Source: Enterobacteriaceae bacterium ESL0689
GTDB lineage: Bacteria > Pseudomonadota > Gammaproteobacteria > Enterobacterales > Enterobacteriaceae
NCBI GenBank assembly: GCA_029433525.1
Contig: JAQTIF010000001.1
Span: forward strand, 1,116,001 to 1,180,000
Length of the DNA: 64,000 nt
Direction of reading: 5' to 3'
Part shown: positions 1 through 8,592 of the stretch, piece after piece
Layout: each line of letters begins with the position of its first letter
Position numbering within the stretch: position 1 is the stretch's first letter
Position numbers and translations under genes: made by a program
The notes under the pieces: generated by a model
The model's database searches: none
What the model was told of the DNA's origin: nothing
What the model saw: the letters and a program-made list of their open reading frames with translations, nothing else

Positions 1-199
1 CCAGCGCCCCGCCCACCAGCACCGCTAACAGCACTCTTGGCAGGCGAATATTAAGCCAGATGTCGCGATATTCTCCATCGTAAAGATCAGCCAGGCGGAT
101 ATTCAATGCTCCCTGACTGACCGCGAACAACATCAGGGCGACCAGCAATAGCGAAAGTGTGGTCAGTACTGTAACAGAAGAGAACGAATACTTGAGCAC
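1..199 (-). CDS. chuU: Heme ABC transporter permease, N-terminal part (ChuU/HmuU)
   Basis: FecCD-family inner-membrane permease that would move heme from the ChuT binding protein into the cytoplasm, powered by an HmuV-type ATPase expected beyond the window. Only about 66 N-terminal codons are visible; the rest lies past the left edge. The translation shows a hydrophobic first membrane segment (VTVLTTLSLLLVALMLF) and the family signature NIRLPRVLLAVLVGGAL. I chose the GTG at 197-199 because GGAG sits 6 nt upstream. It follows chuY in the order of the E. coli chu/shu operon. Confidence is limited only by truncation. Confidence 0.8.
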   Translation of the reverse strand, partial: MLKYSFSSVTVLTTLSLLLVALMLFAVSQGALNIRLADLYDGEYRDIWLNIRLPRVLLAVLVGGAL

Positions 200-250
200 G
201 AGCAACTCCAGTGACGTGGTGTGGCACAGAAATTCCGTGCCACGCGATAA

Positions 251-874
251 TTACGCCGGTTTCAATTCTGGCTCGATCAGAGCGTAAATCTGGTTGTCGA
301 GTGCCGGAGCACAGGCCAGGGCATGAATATGTGCCGCGACATCCGCACGTCTGACAAAACCATGACACTCCTGATGCTGGAAGCGTTGTGCCTGCCCCGT
401 CGCGTCGCCATCAAGCAGACCGCCAGGGCGCAGGATAGCGTAATCCAGCTGACTGGTTTGCAGCCAGCTTTCCGCCAGGGTTTTTTCCCGCACCGCCAGG
501 CCAAAAGCGTTTCTGGCACGCGGCGATAAAAATGACCAGCTATCACCACATCCCAGTGAGGTGACCAGAATCATCCGTCGGATACCGGCTTTTTCTGCTT
601 CATCAATCACAGTACGGTGAGCCTGATACTCCTGATTGCCCCCCATTGAGGAGATGATCAGCGCATCGGGGCCCGCAGCCAGGCAGGCGTCATGCACGAC
701 CCCGGCGTCACAGGCATCACCCTGAAAGACGTTGACGCCTTTTTTTTGCAGCTGAGCTGCAGCCTCAGGATCACGCACAACAGCCACCACCGGGCGCTGT
801 TCTGCCAGCGCCAGTGCCAGTGTTGCTGCGCCCACGCCTTTGCCGCCTGCGCCGAACAGTAACCACGGGGTCAT
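251..874 (-). CDS. chuY: Anaerobilin reductase ChuY
   Basis: NAD(P)H-dependent reductase of the SDR/NmrA-like fold. In E. coli O157 ChuY reduces anaerobilin, the tetrapyrrole made by ChuW during anaerobic heme breakdown. The 207-aa length matches ChuY. An N-terminal dinucleotide-binding glycine motif (FGAGGKGVG, residues 7-15) and a later ILRPGGLLDG segment typical of NmrA-like proteins are visible. Its start overlaps the chuX stop by 4 nt (ATGA), implying translational coupling. The function is assigned from family and operon position rather than from a unique catalytic motif. Confidence 0.82.
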   Translation of the reverse strand: MTPWLLFGAGGKGVGAATLALALAEQRPVVAVVRDPEAAAQLQKKGVNVFQGDACDAGVVHDACLAAGPDALIISSMGGNQEYQAHRTVIDEAEKAGIRRMILVTSLGCGDSWSFLSPRARNAFGLAVREKTLAESWLQTSQLDYAILRPGGLLDGDATGQAQRFQHQECHGFVRRADVAAHIHALACAPALDNQIYALIEPELKPA

Positions 875-1368
875 AAGTTCTGTTCCTGCAGGGAGGCTGC
901 CAGGGCATGGAAGGCGCTGACCTGTTCACTCAGTAACTGGCGATGTTCATCGCGACCGAGGAAAATTTTCAGCATCACCGCGCCCGCCTGATTAAAGAAC
1001 AGGATAGAGGCGGTATCCATACCCATAAATTTACGTTCAACCAGCGCGATATGGCTGCAGTTTCCGGCCTTGATATGCCCGGTCATGCCTTTTTTACCGC
1101 GCAGGTTAAAGTAGCCGTGACGGTGTGTGCCGGAAGGAAGCTCACCGCTAAATTCGAGGATGACATCGGCAGTATGAACCAGTGTTGTGACCGAACCCCA
1201 TTGACAGACGGTATCCCAGATTGCATCGAACTGATCGCCCGGAACAATCGTTTTGACCGGCAGATTTTTAACCACCTCCAGCAAGGTGGTGTTGTACTGT
1301 TCAGCAACCGCTTCCAGCGTACCATCGGGCTCGGTTTTTAAAAAATCCGGCAAAGAGACATGGCTCAT
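871..1368 (-). CDS. chuX: Heme utilization cytosolic carrier ChuX/HutX
   Basis: Cytoplasmic heme-binding protein of the HutX/ChuX family, thought to hand heme to, or buffer it for, the degrading enzyme ChuW. At 165 aa it matches the family length. It contains the GYFNLRGKKGMTGHIKAGNC segment characteristic of the family and a HutX-like C-terminal half. It is encoded 13 bp downstream of chuW and overlaps chuY, so it belongs to the same transcription unit starting at the receptor promoter. Confidence 0.87.
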   Translation of the reverse strand: MSHVSLPDFLKTEPDGTLEAVAEQYNTTLLEVVKNLPVKTIVPGDQFDAIWDTVCQWGSVTTLVHTADVILEFSGELPSGTHRHGYFNLRGKKGMTGHIKAGNCSHIALVERKFMGMDTASILFFNQAGAVMLKIFLGRDEHRQLLSEQVSAFHALAASLQEQNL

Positions 1369-1381
1369 AAGTTCTCCTGTG

Positions 1382-2722
1382 TTATGGTTTTTCTACCGCA
1401 ATCTGCGGTTCGTTAAGTTCCTGAATGAGTGTACCCAGAGAGCGTAAAATATTACTGGCCCAAAAACGCCCCTCATTGGTCAGGCGTACACAACTTGAGG
1501 CATCGGTGGTCAGCCCCGCCTGATGCCACTGGCGGAGTAAAGGGGCTAATTTTTCAGCATGAGGTGTCAGCTCATCCAGTGGGATACGTGCTGTTTCGAC
1601 ACCGGCCTGTAAGGTATGCCGCCACTGGTAGTTACGATCAATGGTTTTCATCATCATCATCAGCGGTTTTTTCCCGGCCGCGATGGACTCATGCCAGGCG
1701 GTGAGATTACGTTCGACCATCCATGAATAACCATTGACAGAGCCGCCTGCACCCGAACCGAAGGCCAGATAGTCAGCGCCTTGTTTAATCAGCAGGTTAT
1801 AGAGATTACGTTCGCGCGTTGTGCGTGCCCAGTGACTGTTGCTGATACAACGCCAGCCAATGCTATCCATGAAATCACAGCCTTGCAGGTAGAGATCACG
1901 CAGCTGTGCCTGCGGAGGAATGGTGGTTCGTCCGGCCTCTACCGCTTTGCCCAGCGGCGTCTGGGGCAGCAGATTGAGGGCGTAGAGATCGACACCATCG
2001 AGGCCAATATCACGGGCGATAGCCAGATCTTCTGCCCAGGACTGCGCATCCTGATCCGGCAGACCAAACAGCAGGTCGCAGACTACCGTGGCGCGATCCC
2101 GCTTGACCAGCCCTTCCATGAAGGCGATCGCCGTTGGGCCATCGGATGTGCGCGCCATTTTTTTACGGATCTGGCTGTTGAAGGACTGGATACCGATAGA
2201 AAACCGATTAGCGCCCGCATCCAGGCAGGCATCAATCCGGTTATCGTCAAAGTTGAGTATCCGGCCTTCAATGGTGATTTCACAGTCGGGGGCCAGCGGC
2301 AGTTTTTCTCTTAATGTCGTAATGATACGCGCCAGATCTTGCGCGGACAGTGCGGAAGGTGTGCCACCACCGAAGTAAACCGCATGGATAGGCGCAGACT
2401 GGTGCAGTACGCTCCCGGCTTCCATTTCGATTTCCTGGATTAGCGCATCGGTATAGCGGGCACAATGATCTTGCTCAAAGCGGTTCTGATAGAAACCACA
2501 GAAGGTACAGTGGGTGGCACAAAAAGGAATATGTAAATAGGCCAGCCTCTTACGTGGTGGCGTGGTCTGGTTGATGACCGTTTGCCAGGTTTGTTCGACT
2601 TGCTCTTTTGCGACAGGAACAGCACTACGCCAGGGCATAGTGACCCGGCGATCTTTAAACGGCTGGTTTCCTTCCAGCGCATAATGTGCGGTGAAATCCA
2701 GCATATTTTCTTTATTATTCAT
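1382..2722 (-). CDS. chuW: Anaerobilin synthase ChuW/HutW (radical SAM)
   Basis: HemN-like radical SAM enzyme that opens the heme ring without oxygen, releasing iron and giving anaerobilin. The CxxxCxxC cluster motif is C68, C72 and C75 (FCATHCTFC), followed by the YFGGGTPSAL SAM-binding segment. The length of 446 aa fits ChuW/HutW. The enzyme is oxygen-labile by family, which fits the FNR box upstream of the operon. The annotated ATG at 2722 has no clear Shine-Dalgarno; an in-frame ATG at 2704 is an alternative start. It follows chuT by 25 bp. Confidence 0.92.
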   Translation of the reverse strand: MNNKENMLDFTAHYALEGNQPFKDRRVTMPWRSAVPVAKEQVEQTWQTVINQTTPPRKRLAYLHIPFCATHCTFCGFYQNRFEQDHCARYTDALIQEIEMEAGSVLHQSAPIHAVYFGGGTPSALSAQDLARIITTLREKLPLAPDCEITIEGRILNFDDNRIDACLDAGANRFSIGIQSFNSQIRKKMARTSDGPTAIAFMEGLVKRDRATVVCDLLFGLPDQDAQSWAEDLAIARDIGLDGVDLYALNLLPQTPLGKAVEAGRTTIPPQAQLRDLYLQGCDFMDSIGWRCISNSHWARTTRERNLYNLLIKQGADYLAFGSGAGGSVNGYSWMVERNLTAWHESIAAGKKPLMMMMKTIDRNYQWRHTLQAGVETARIPLDELTPHAEKLAPLLRQWHQAGLTTDASSCVRLTNEGRFWASNILRSLGTLIQELNEPQIAVEKP

Positions 2723-2747
2723 ATGTCTGTATCAATTCCATTTATTA

Positions 2748-3569
2748 TTAAGGCCAGAATTGCTGATGCAGGGATTCGACCACATCGGCGATGCGCGGCC
2801 CCATCCCCAGAATCAGCGCTTGATCAACGGTAATAATACGGTGATTTTTCCAGGCTGCCGTATGGGTTATGCCAGCGATGGTACTCAGCCGACTGAGATT
2901 GTCACCGGCCATTTGTGATGTGACGACAATCACTTGCGGGTTTGCCGCAATCAGGGCTTCGGCACTGTGGCTTCTGTATTGCGAGTGCGTAGCAACATTT
3001 TCTGCCCCCGCCAGCGTCATAATAGCATCGGCGACACTGCCTTTACCGGCCACCTGGGGGGCGCTACTGCCCGCCGAGAGAATAAACAGCGCTTTAACAG
3101 GCGCCTCTTTCGTCGCCACGCTACGCTGAACCTGCGCCAGCCGTTGCTGGATATGGTTGACCAGCGTATCACCCTGTGCCGGGATCTGTAACGTGGTGGC
3201 CAGGGTGTGAATATTGGCGTACATCTGATCGACAGTAGCCGGTATCCGTGGCAGGGTAAGGACGTTGATTTTTTGTGCCCGCAACTGTTCGAGGGCAACA
3301 TGGGGTTCAGCATCCTGCCAGGTGATAAAATGATCCGGGTGCAGGGATAAAATGCCTTCACTGCTGAGTTGTTTCCAGTAGCCGATATGCGGCAGCGCGG
3401 CCGTTTCGGGCGGCCAGGAGGTGGACTCATCCACCGCAACCACCCGGTTGCCTGCGCCCATCGCGTAGATCAGTTCGCTTAATGACCCTCCGGCGACCAC
3501 GATCCGATCATTGGCCTCGACGTTAAAAAAACAGATAACTGCCAGTAATCCAGTGATAATTTTTTTCAT
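2748..3569 (-). CDS. chuT: Periplasmic heme-binding protein ChuT/HmuT
   Basis: Cluster III substrate-binding protein that carries heme from the receptor to the ChuU permease. The start at 3569 gives a good signal peptide (MKKIITGLLAVICFFNVEA) and follows the receptor stop by 2 bp. An upstream in-frame ATG at 3584 would overlap the receptor and put five residues before the signal peptide, so I rejected it. The IVVAGGSLSELIYAMGAGNR opening and the VAVDESTSWP segment are typical of HmuT/ChuT. Mature length is about 255 residues. Confidence 0.92.
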   Translation of the reverse strand: MKKIITGLLAVICFFNVEANDRIVVAGGSLSELIYAMGAGNRVVAVDESTSWPPETAALPHIGYWKQLSSEGILSLHPDHFITWQDAEPHVALEQLRAQKINVLTLPRIPATVDQMYANIHTLATTLQIPAQGDTLVNHIQQRLAQVQRSVATKEAPVKALFILSAGSSAPQVAGKGSVADAIMTLAGAENVATHSQYRSHSAEALIAANPQVIVVTSQMAGDNLSRLSTIAGITHTAAWKNHRIITVDQALILGMGPRIADVVESLHQQFWP

Positions 3570-3571
3570 CT

Positions 3572-5698
3572 TCAGAAGTTCCATGCGAAACTGACCGCTG
3601 TGTTAAAACCGGCCGCCGGAATTGATTCATGGGCGGTCTGGTAACGTTTGTCAGTCAGGTTGTTAAGTGCCAGATTGATCTGATATTGGTCCTGTGGACC
3701 AAATTCGGTATTGAACGCGAGATTCAGCGTCGCCCAGCCCGGGGAGTTAAGCTCCTTTGAGCCGGTTTTATCTTTAGCGCTGTTGGCCGCGCGGATAAAG
3801 AGATCCGAGCTGAGGCTGAGACTGTGGATCAGTTGGGTGTGTTTGACCCCCACTCTGCCGGTCAGCGAAGGTTCGCCAGTGTCCCAGGTGGTCAGTGTAT
3901 TGCCTTTATACTGGCGACGCAGCAGATTACCGCTGAGATAAGGTGAAACCGCCCAGCCATTGTATTCGGCGGTCAGCTCCATACCCCAGCTTTTGGCGCG
4001 GTCGATATTATCGTAGTAATAATATTCTCCCCGTGAAGAGCTGCTATTGCCCTGACAGATCGCACCGCCTGAACAGGTGAGATTAGCGATGTAATCTTTG
4101 GCTTCTGAGTAGTAAATAGCACTATCGATCAGCCACATATTGCCTTTATAACGGGCACCCAGCTCATAGTTTCTGGAGTGTTCTGCTTTCAGGTTTGGGT
4201 TGCCATAGGTGATCCCCGCTCCGGCAGAGGTTTGCATGAAGAGCTGGGTCAGGGTCGGGAAAACATAGCCCTGCGCATAAGCGGCGCGCAGTTCGAGATC
4301 TTTAAAACCGGAATAGTTCAGACTGGTGGCGGTGACAAACTCATCGTCATGGGCCGATTTTCTCCCTTCTGATTGCTGGCCGTTGTTGCTGGCGCTGTCG
4401 TTACGGGTCAGTTCTGAAGAGAGCCAGTACTGGCGTGCGCCAACGGTCCATGTCCAGTCATCGGCGAAACGCCAGCTATTTTGTGCAAACAGAGAGGTAT
4501 TGCTCTGCCGGGCTTCGACATAAGAGGTGGAGTAAGTCAGGGTATCAAAGAGACCAGTCGCTGCTGTCTGACGTGTGTCACTGCGGGTATTTTGTCTCAC
4601 CCGGTCATGCTGATACTGGGTGCCAATCACCAGCTCATTATTTGCGGGAAGTGAGTACTGACTTTGCAGGGTAAACCCCTGGGTGTATTGCTTATCGTTG
4701 GTGTTGGTCTGATTGTCGATAGTCAGCGCCTGGATCGCCGGGCTGGGGATGGCCTGAGTGATTTTGACATGATTTTCAAATTTGCGTTCGATCGTCTGAT
4801 TGTAGGCATCGAAGTGGATGTTTTTCAGGTAATCGCCGCCGACGGCATAATCATAAAAGATCCCGACTTTTTCACGTTCCAGTTTCGGCAGGCGGACGCT
4901 GAATTCATCAAATTGCTGCGAATCATCAAGCCAGGTTTGGGTTGAGGTGCGATAGCGATCCAGCGATAGTCCAAACTGATGATCATCCAGGCGATACCCC
5001 AGCCAGATCCCCTGACTGTTATTGCGGAAATGGGTATCCGGTAAGCGGCCATCGGGAGTGTCACGATCGCCCTGGTCAGAGTAGCTGGCATTAATACGAT
5101 AGTCAAAATTACCGCTGCTACCCCAGGCTGCAGCCGACTCTTCCCAGCCAGCGGTGGCCGAGTTATAGACCGCTTTAGTGCGTCCGGCGAGAGGTTTATC
5201 GCCGCCTTTTTTGGTAATGAAGTTGACCACGCCACCAATAGCCTGCGAGCCATAAAGTACAGAGTAGGGGCCTTTGACCACTTCAATGCGCTCCAGCGCG
5301 GATTCATCAATCAGTAAGCCAGCGCCGTAGTTTTGTCCGGCACGCTGATAGCTGACCACCTGGCCATCAATCAGAATTAACACCCGTGAAGAGGCTTCAC
5401 CACGAATGCGAATTTGTTTGCGACCGGCGAGGGAGTTATCAGTGACTTCGATACCGGGAATATCCTGCAGGTCATCAGCGATCGACACCTGGGTCGAGTT
5501 TTGCAGCGTTTGTTGATCGATAACCTGAATGGTGGCCGGGCTTTCCCACAGGCTGCTTTCTGCGCGGCTGGTGGTAATAACCATGATATCGTCAGAGGGG
5601 TTTTTGACCGGTGAGGGGGGTGTCGCTGCACATACGATACCGGAAATACATAATGGTAGGGCAGAGATAGCAAAGCGAGTTTTAGTAATCCGTGGCAA
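3572..5698 (-). CDS. TonB-dependent outer-membrane heme/hemoglobin receptor
   Basis: First gene of the heme operon. A signal peptide ending near VCAA is followed by a TonB box-like DDIMVITT, a plug domain (about residues 55-165, with the VEVVKGPYSVLYGSQAIGGVVN-type signature, here split by I/E changes) and a 22-strand barrel ending in the aromatic SFAWNF. At 708 aa it is longer than E. coli ChuA (660 aa) and only distantly like it, closer to HmuR/HemR-type receptors, so no symbol is given. The start codon is TTG at 5698: AGG lies 9 nt upstream, and no in-frame ATG would preserve the signal peptide. The ligand (heme or hemoglobin) is inferred from the operon. Confidence 0.88.
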   Translation of the reverse strand: MPRITKTRFAISALPLCISGIVCAATPPSPVKNPSDDIMVITTSRAESSLWESPATIQVIDQQTLQNSTQVSIADDLQDIPGIEVTDNSLAGRKQIRIRGEASSRVLILIDGQVVSYQRAGQNYGAGLLIDESALERIEVVKGPYSVLYGSQAIGGVVNFITKKGGDKPLAGRTKAVYNSATAGWEESAAAWGSSGNFDYRINASYSDQGDRDTPDGRLPDTHFRNNSQGIWLGYRLDDHQFGLSLDRYRTSTQTWLDDSQQFDEFSVRLPKLEREKVGIFYDYAVGGDYLKNIHFDAYNQTIERKFENHVKITQAIPSPAIQALTIDNQTNTNDKQYTQGFTLQSQYSLPANNELVIGTQYQHDRVRQNTRSDTRQTAATGLFDTLTYSTSYVEARQSNTSLFAQNSWRFADDWTWTVGARQYWLSSELTRNDSASNNGQQSEGRKSAHDDEFVTATSLNYSGFKDLELRAAYAQGYVFPTLTQLFMQTSAGAGITYGNPNLKAEHSRNYELGARYKGNMWLIDSAIYYSEAKDYIANLTCSGGAICQGNSSSSRGEYYYYDNIDRAKSWGMELTAEYNGWAVSPYLSGNLLRRQYKGNTLTTWDTGEPSLTGRVGVKHTQLIHSLSLSSDLFIRAANSAKDKTGSKELNSPGWATLNLAFNTEFGPQDQYQINLALNNLTDKRYQTAHESIPAAGFNTAVSFAWNF

Positions 5699-5721
5699 AA
5701 TTTATAACCTTTATGCGTTTA

Positions 5722-5740
5722 GAAATAATAATTATTATCA
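5722..5740. promoter_or_regulatory. Fur box upstream of the heme receptor operon
   Basis: GAAATAATAATTATTATC is close to the Fur consensus (alternating NATAAT hexamers) and nearly palindromic. It lies 24 bp upstream of the receptor start and just downstream of the predicted transcription start near 5743, a repressing position. Iron-replete Fur should shut off the operon. Confidence 0.8.
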
Positions 5741-5749
5741 TTCATGTTT

Positions 5750-5779
5750 ATTATATTGATTGTATCTCTATGAGTTCAA
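5750..5779 (-). promoter_or_regulatory. Predicted sigma-70 promoter of the heme operon
   Basis: On the minus strand a perfect TATAAT (5755-5750) is preceded by TTGAAC (5779-5774) with an 18-bp spacer. This places the start near 5743, immediately before the Fur box. Predicted by inspection only. Confidence 0.6.
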
Positions 5780-5807
5780 TCAAAAAGTTGGCGAAATAAT
5801 TTTTATT

Positions 5808-5821
5808 TTGATCTGTATCAA
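5808..5821. promoter_or_regulatory. FNR box
   Basis: TTGATCTGTATCAA is a perfect match to the FNR consensus TTGAT-N4-ATCAA. Its centre (5814.5) lies about 71.5 bp upstream of the predicted receptor start near 5743, a classical class I FNR activation distance. It fits anaerobic induction of an operon that encodes an anaerobic heme-degrading enzyme. It could also serve the divergent cueR side. Confidence 0.65.
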
Positions 5822-5987
5822 AATGTTTGCCGTGATGAGATAACTGATATATTTAGTCTATCTCTATCAATATATTGCTAATTAATAGTTAAAACTATTA
5901 ATTAACGGTGATGATGCAGTATGAAATGTTGTCATCGCGTGTATTATTATGGTTTTTATAGCAATAATGAGTTTACTGGCGGGCGAT

Positions 5988-6383
5988 ATGAACATCAGTG
6001 AGATGGCGAAAAAAACCGGTTTAAGCCGTAAAACGATCCGTTTTTATGAACAAAAGGGACTGGTGACATCCCCGTTGCGCAGTGAAAATGGCTATCGCTG
6101 TTACAGTCAGCGCCATCTGGATGAACTGACGTTGTTGCGTCAGGCCAGACAGGTGGGATTTACACTTGATGAGTGTCGCGAACTGATTCATTTACTGCAT
6201 GATCCATCGCGACACAGTGCAGATGTGAAACGCAGGACGCTGGCAAAAGTGGCAGAAATTGAGTCTCATATTAACATGCTACAAACAATGAGAACCCGTC
6301 TTCTGACGCTGGCCGCATCCTGCCCAGGTAACGATGACGCCGCTTGCCCAATTATTGATAGTCTGGTGAGCGGCAGTCAGTGA
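5988..6383 (+). CDS. cueR: Copper efflux regulator CueR (MerR family)
   Basis: Cu(I)-responsive MerR-type activator that normally turns on copA and cueO. The start at 5988 ([12 protein letters not shown]) matches CueR; an upstream in-frame ATG at 5949 adds 13 unrelated residues. The winged helix-turn-helix (residues 1-70) contains [12 protein letters not shown] and SENGYRCY. The metal-binding loop [10 protein letters not shown] keeps the two cysteines (equivalent to C112 and C120). The C-terminus is SLVSGSQ, without the CCHHRAG tail of E. coli CueR. Downstream come ybbJ and qmcA in the opposite direction, as in E. coli. Confidence 0.92.
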   Translation: MNISEMAKKTGLSRKTIRFYEQKGLVTSPLRSENGYRCYSQRHLDELTLLRQARQVGFTLDECRELIHLLHDPSRHSADVKRRTLAKVAEIESHINMLQTMRTRLLTLAASCPGNDDAACPIIDSLVSGSQ

Positions 6384-6403
6384 AAAGCATCTGGTTAATG
6401 ATG

Positions 6404-6859
6404 TTATGCAGCTACTTTGACGCGCAGTGTAATTCCTTCAATCGCCAGCACTTTCACCTGGCAACCGGCAGGGAGATCACTATCAGCAACCACTGGCCAT
6501 GAACTGTCACCAACATGGACATTACCACGGCTGTTGACCAGCGTCTTGTCGAGAGTGAAAGTACGCCCGATCAGCTGTTTTCCTGGTTGATTCAGTCCGG
6601 GCTCAGCGGACGACTGGCGTTTCGCCTGTCGGTGTAGCCAGCGCGACCATAGCCAGGTAGTCAGCAATGTCAGAAACGCAAACAGTGTTCCCTGCCATTG
6701 CCAGCCAAATGGAAATATCCAGCACAACAGACCCGTCACAAGGCTGGCGATACCGCTCCACAACAGGTAGCCGTTACCGCCCAGCATCTCTATTATCAGT
6801 AGCAATCCACCCAGGCTGAACCAGAAACTATAAGGATTGGTGATAAACAGAGTGATCAT
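6404..6859 (-). CDS. ybbJ: NfeD-like membrane protein YbbJ
   Basis: Inner-membrane partner of the SPFH protein QmcA. Hydrophobic segments occupy roughly the first 75 residues, followed by a C-terminal OB-fold NfeD domain (about 90-150, with GRTFTLDKTLVNSRGNVHVG). It starts 5 bp after the qmcA stop, so the two are cotranscribed. The biochemical role of NfeD/SPFH pairs is not settled. Confidence 0.9.
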   Translation of the reverse strand: MITLFITNPYSFWFSLGGLLLIIEMLGGNGYLLWSGIASLVTGLLCWIFPFGWQWQGTLFAFLTLLTTWLWSRWLHRQAKRQSSAEPGLNQPGKQLIGRTFTLDKTLVNSRGNVHVGDSSWPVVADSDLPAGCQVKVLAIEGITLRVKVAA

Positions 6860-6864
6860 AGTAT

Positions 6865-7773
6865 TTACCGTTTTTCTCCGCTGGTTTTAAGCAGTTCGCT
6901 AATGCCACCAATGGCACCCATCAGATTACTGGCTTCCAGTGGCATCATCACCACTTTACTGTTATCAGCGCTACCAATCTGTTGTAAAGCCTCAGTATAT
7001 TTCTGTGCAACAAAGTAGTTAATCGCCTGAATATTCCCTTCCGCAATTGCGGTTGAAACCATCTGAGTGGCGCGGGCTTCCGCTTCGGCGGAACGTTCAC
7101 GCGCTTCGGCCTGTAAGAAAGCAGACTGACGTTCCCCTTCCGCTTTGAGGATCTGTGACTGCTTTTCCCCTTCCGCTTTAAGAATTTCAGCCTGACGTAC
7201 CCCTTCGGCTTCAAGGATATAAGCACGTTTGGTACGTTCCGCTTTCATTTGCGCATTCATGGAAGAGATAAGTTCTGCGGGTGGACGAACGTCACGAATT
7301 TCGACACGAGTGATTTTGATCCCCCACGGATTGGTGGCTTCATCGACGATATGCAGCAAACGGGAATTGATGCTGTCACGCTGAGAGAGCATTTCATCAA
7401 GTTCCATAGAACCGAGAACAGTACGGATATTGGTCATGGTCAGATTGATGATCGCCTGTTCCAGATCACTGACTTCATAAGCCGCTCTGGCGGCATCGAT
7501 CACCTGAATAAAGCAGACAGCATCAATGGTGACATTGGCGTTATCACGGGAAATAACTTCCTGTGAGGGGATATCCAGCACCTGTTCCATCATATTAATC
7601 TTGTGGCCGATGCGATCCATAAAGGGAACCACCAGATTTAATCCAGGCTGCAGCGTCATGGTGTAACGCCCAAAACGTTCAACCGTCCATTGATATCCCT
7701 GGGGGGTGATTTTTGCCGCTGTGGCTGCAACAACCAATGCTACGGCAATGAAAATAAGAATAGCAAATGACAC
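6865..7773 (-). CDS. qmcA: SPFH/band-7 membrane protein QmcA
   Basis: Stomatin-like membrane scaffold. It has one N-terminal membrane segment (residues 3-20), an SPFH domain beginning at [14 protein letters not shown], and a long coiled coil with repeated [20 protein letters not shown] units. The 302 aa match E. coli QmcA (305 aa). It is divergent from fetA and coupled to ybbJ. In E. coli it was found as a multicopy suppressor of an htpX ftsH defect. Confidence 0.93.
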   Translation of the reverse strand: MSFAILIFIAVALVVAATAAKITPQGYQWTVERFGRYTMTLQPGLNLVVPFMDRIGHKINMMEQVLDIPSQEVISRDNANVTIDAVCFIQVIDAARAAYEVSDLEQAIINLTMTNIRTVLGSMELDEMLSQRDSINSRLLHIVDEATNPWGIKITRVEIRDVRPPAELISSMNAQMKAERTKRAYILEAEGVRQAEILKAEGEKQSQILKAEGERQSAFLQAEARERSAEAEARATQMVSTAIAEGNIQAINYFVAQKYTEALQQIGSADNSKVVMMPLEASNLMGAIGGISELLKTSGEKR

Positions 7774-7917
7774 CTGTGATCTCCTGTTTTATTAGATAAG
7801 CGTGTGATACCCGAAAAGTGATGTATATTTAAATACAGTATATATTTTTAGGTCTTCAGGTGGAAGCGCGCCAGATCAAAATTAGTCCATAAATAATGAA
7901 GCAAAAATGGAATAAAT

Positions 7918-8592
7918 ATGTCAGCCGATACCCCGATTTTACGCATTGAAAATATTGGTTTTCAGATTGATTCGACCGTGATCCTGAAAAATATCTGTTT
8001 TCCGCTTCAGAATGGTGAGTTTAAGCTGATCACCGGCCCTTCTGGTTGTGGAAAAAGTACATTATTGAAAATTATTGCTTCTCTGCTGAGTCCCACGAGT
8101 GGGCAGATTTTTTTCGCCGGTCAGGATATTAATACGCTGTCACCGGAGATCTATCGTCAACAGGTCTCCTACTGTACACAAACCCCGGTACTCTTCGGTA
8201 ATACGGTCTATGACAATCTCATTTTCCCCTGGCAGATCCGCCATCAAAAGCCGTCCGTCGAGGTACTCATCGCCGGTTTACAACGATTTAACCTGACGGA
8301 AGAGACACTGCAGAAACCGATTAATGAGCTCTCTGGCGGTGAGAAGCAGCGTGTTTCACTGCTGCGCAATTTGCAATTTTTGCCGCGTGTATTACTACTG
8401 GATGAGGTGACCAGCGCGCTGGATGAGCGTAATAAACATAACGTCAATGATATTATTCACCATTATGTAACGGAAGAAGATATTGCCGTTCTGTGGGTGA
8501 CCCACGATAGCAGTGAGATTGCTCATGCGGATGATGTCATTACCTTACCTGCAAATAGCAGCACGCCGGAGGTGTCTGATGAACGGTCATAA
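7918..8592 (+). CDS. fetA: Iron export ABC transporter ATPase FetA
   Basis: ATPase of the FetAB transporter, which in E. coli exports excess iron and improves peroxide resistance. Walker A GPSGCGKST (about residues 41-49), signature LSGGEKQR and Walker B VLLLDEVTSALDE are all present. At 224 aa it matches FetA (225 aa). Its 3' end overlaps fetB by 14 bp. It is divergent from qmcA across a 144-bp AT-rich gap. Confidence 0.92.
   Translation: MSADTPILRIENIGFQIDSTVILKNICFPLQNGEFKLITGPSGCGKSTLLKIIASLLSPTSGQIFFAGQDINTLSPEIYRQQVSYCTQTPVLFGNTVYDNLIFPWQIRHQKPSVEVLIAGLQRFNLTEETLQKPINELSGGEKQRVSLLRNLQFLPRVLLLDEVTSALDERNKHNVNDIIHHYVTEEDIAVLWVTHDSSEIAHADDVITLPANSSTPEVSDERS

Noticed and set aside
7820-7842. 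LexA-like palindrome in front of fetA
   Set aside because: TGT and ACAG are separated by 10 nt rather than the spacing of a LexA box, and the region is simply AT-rich.
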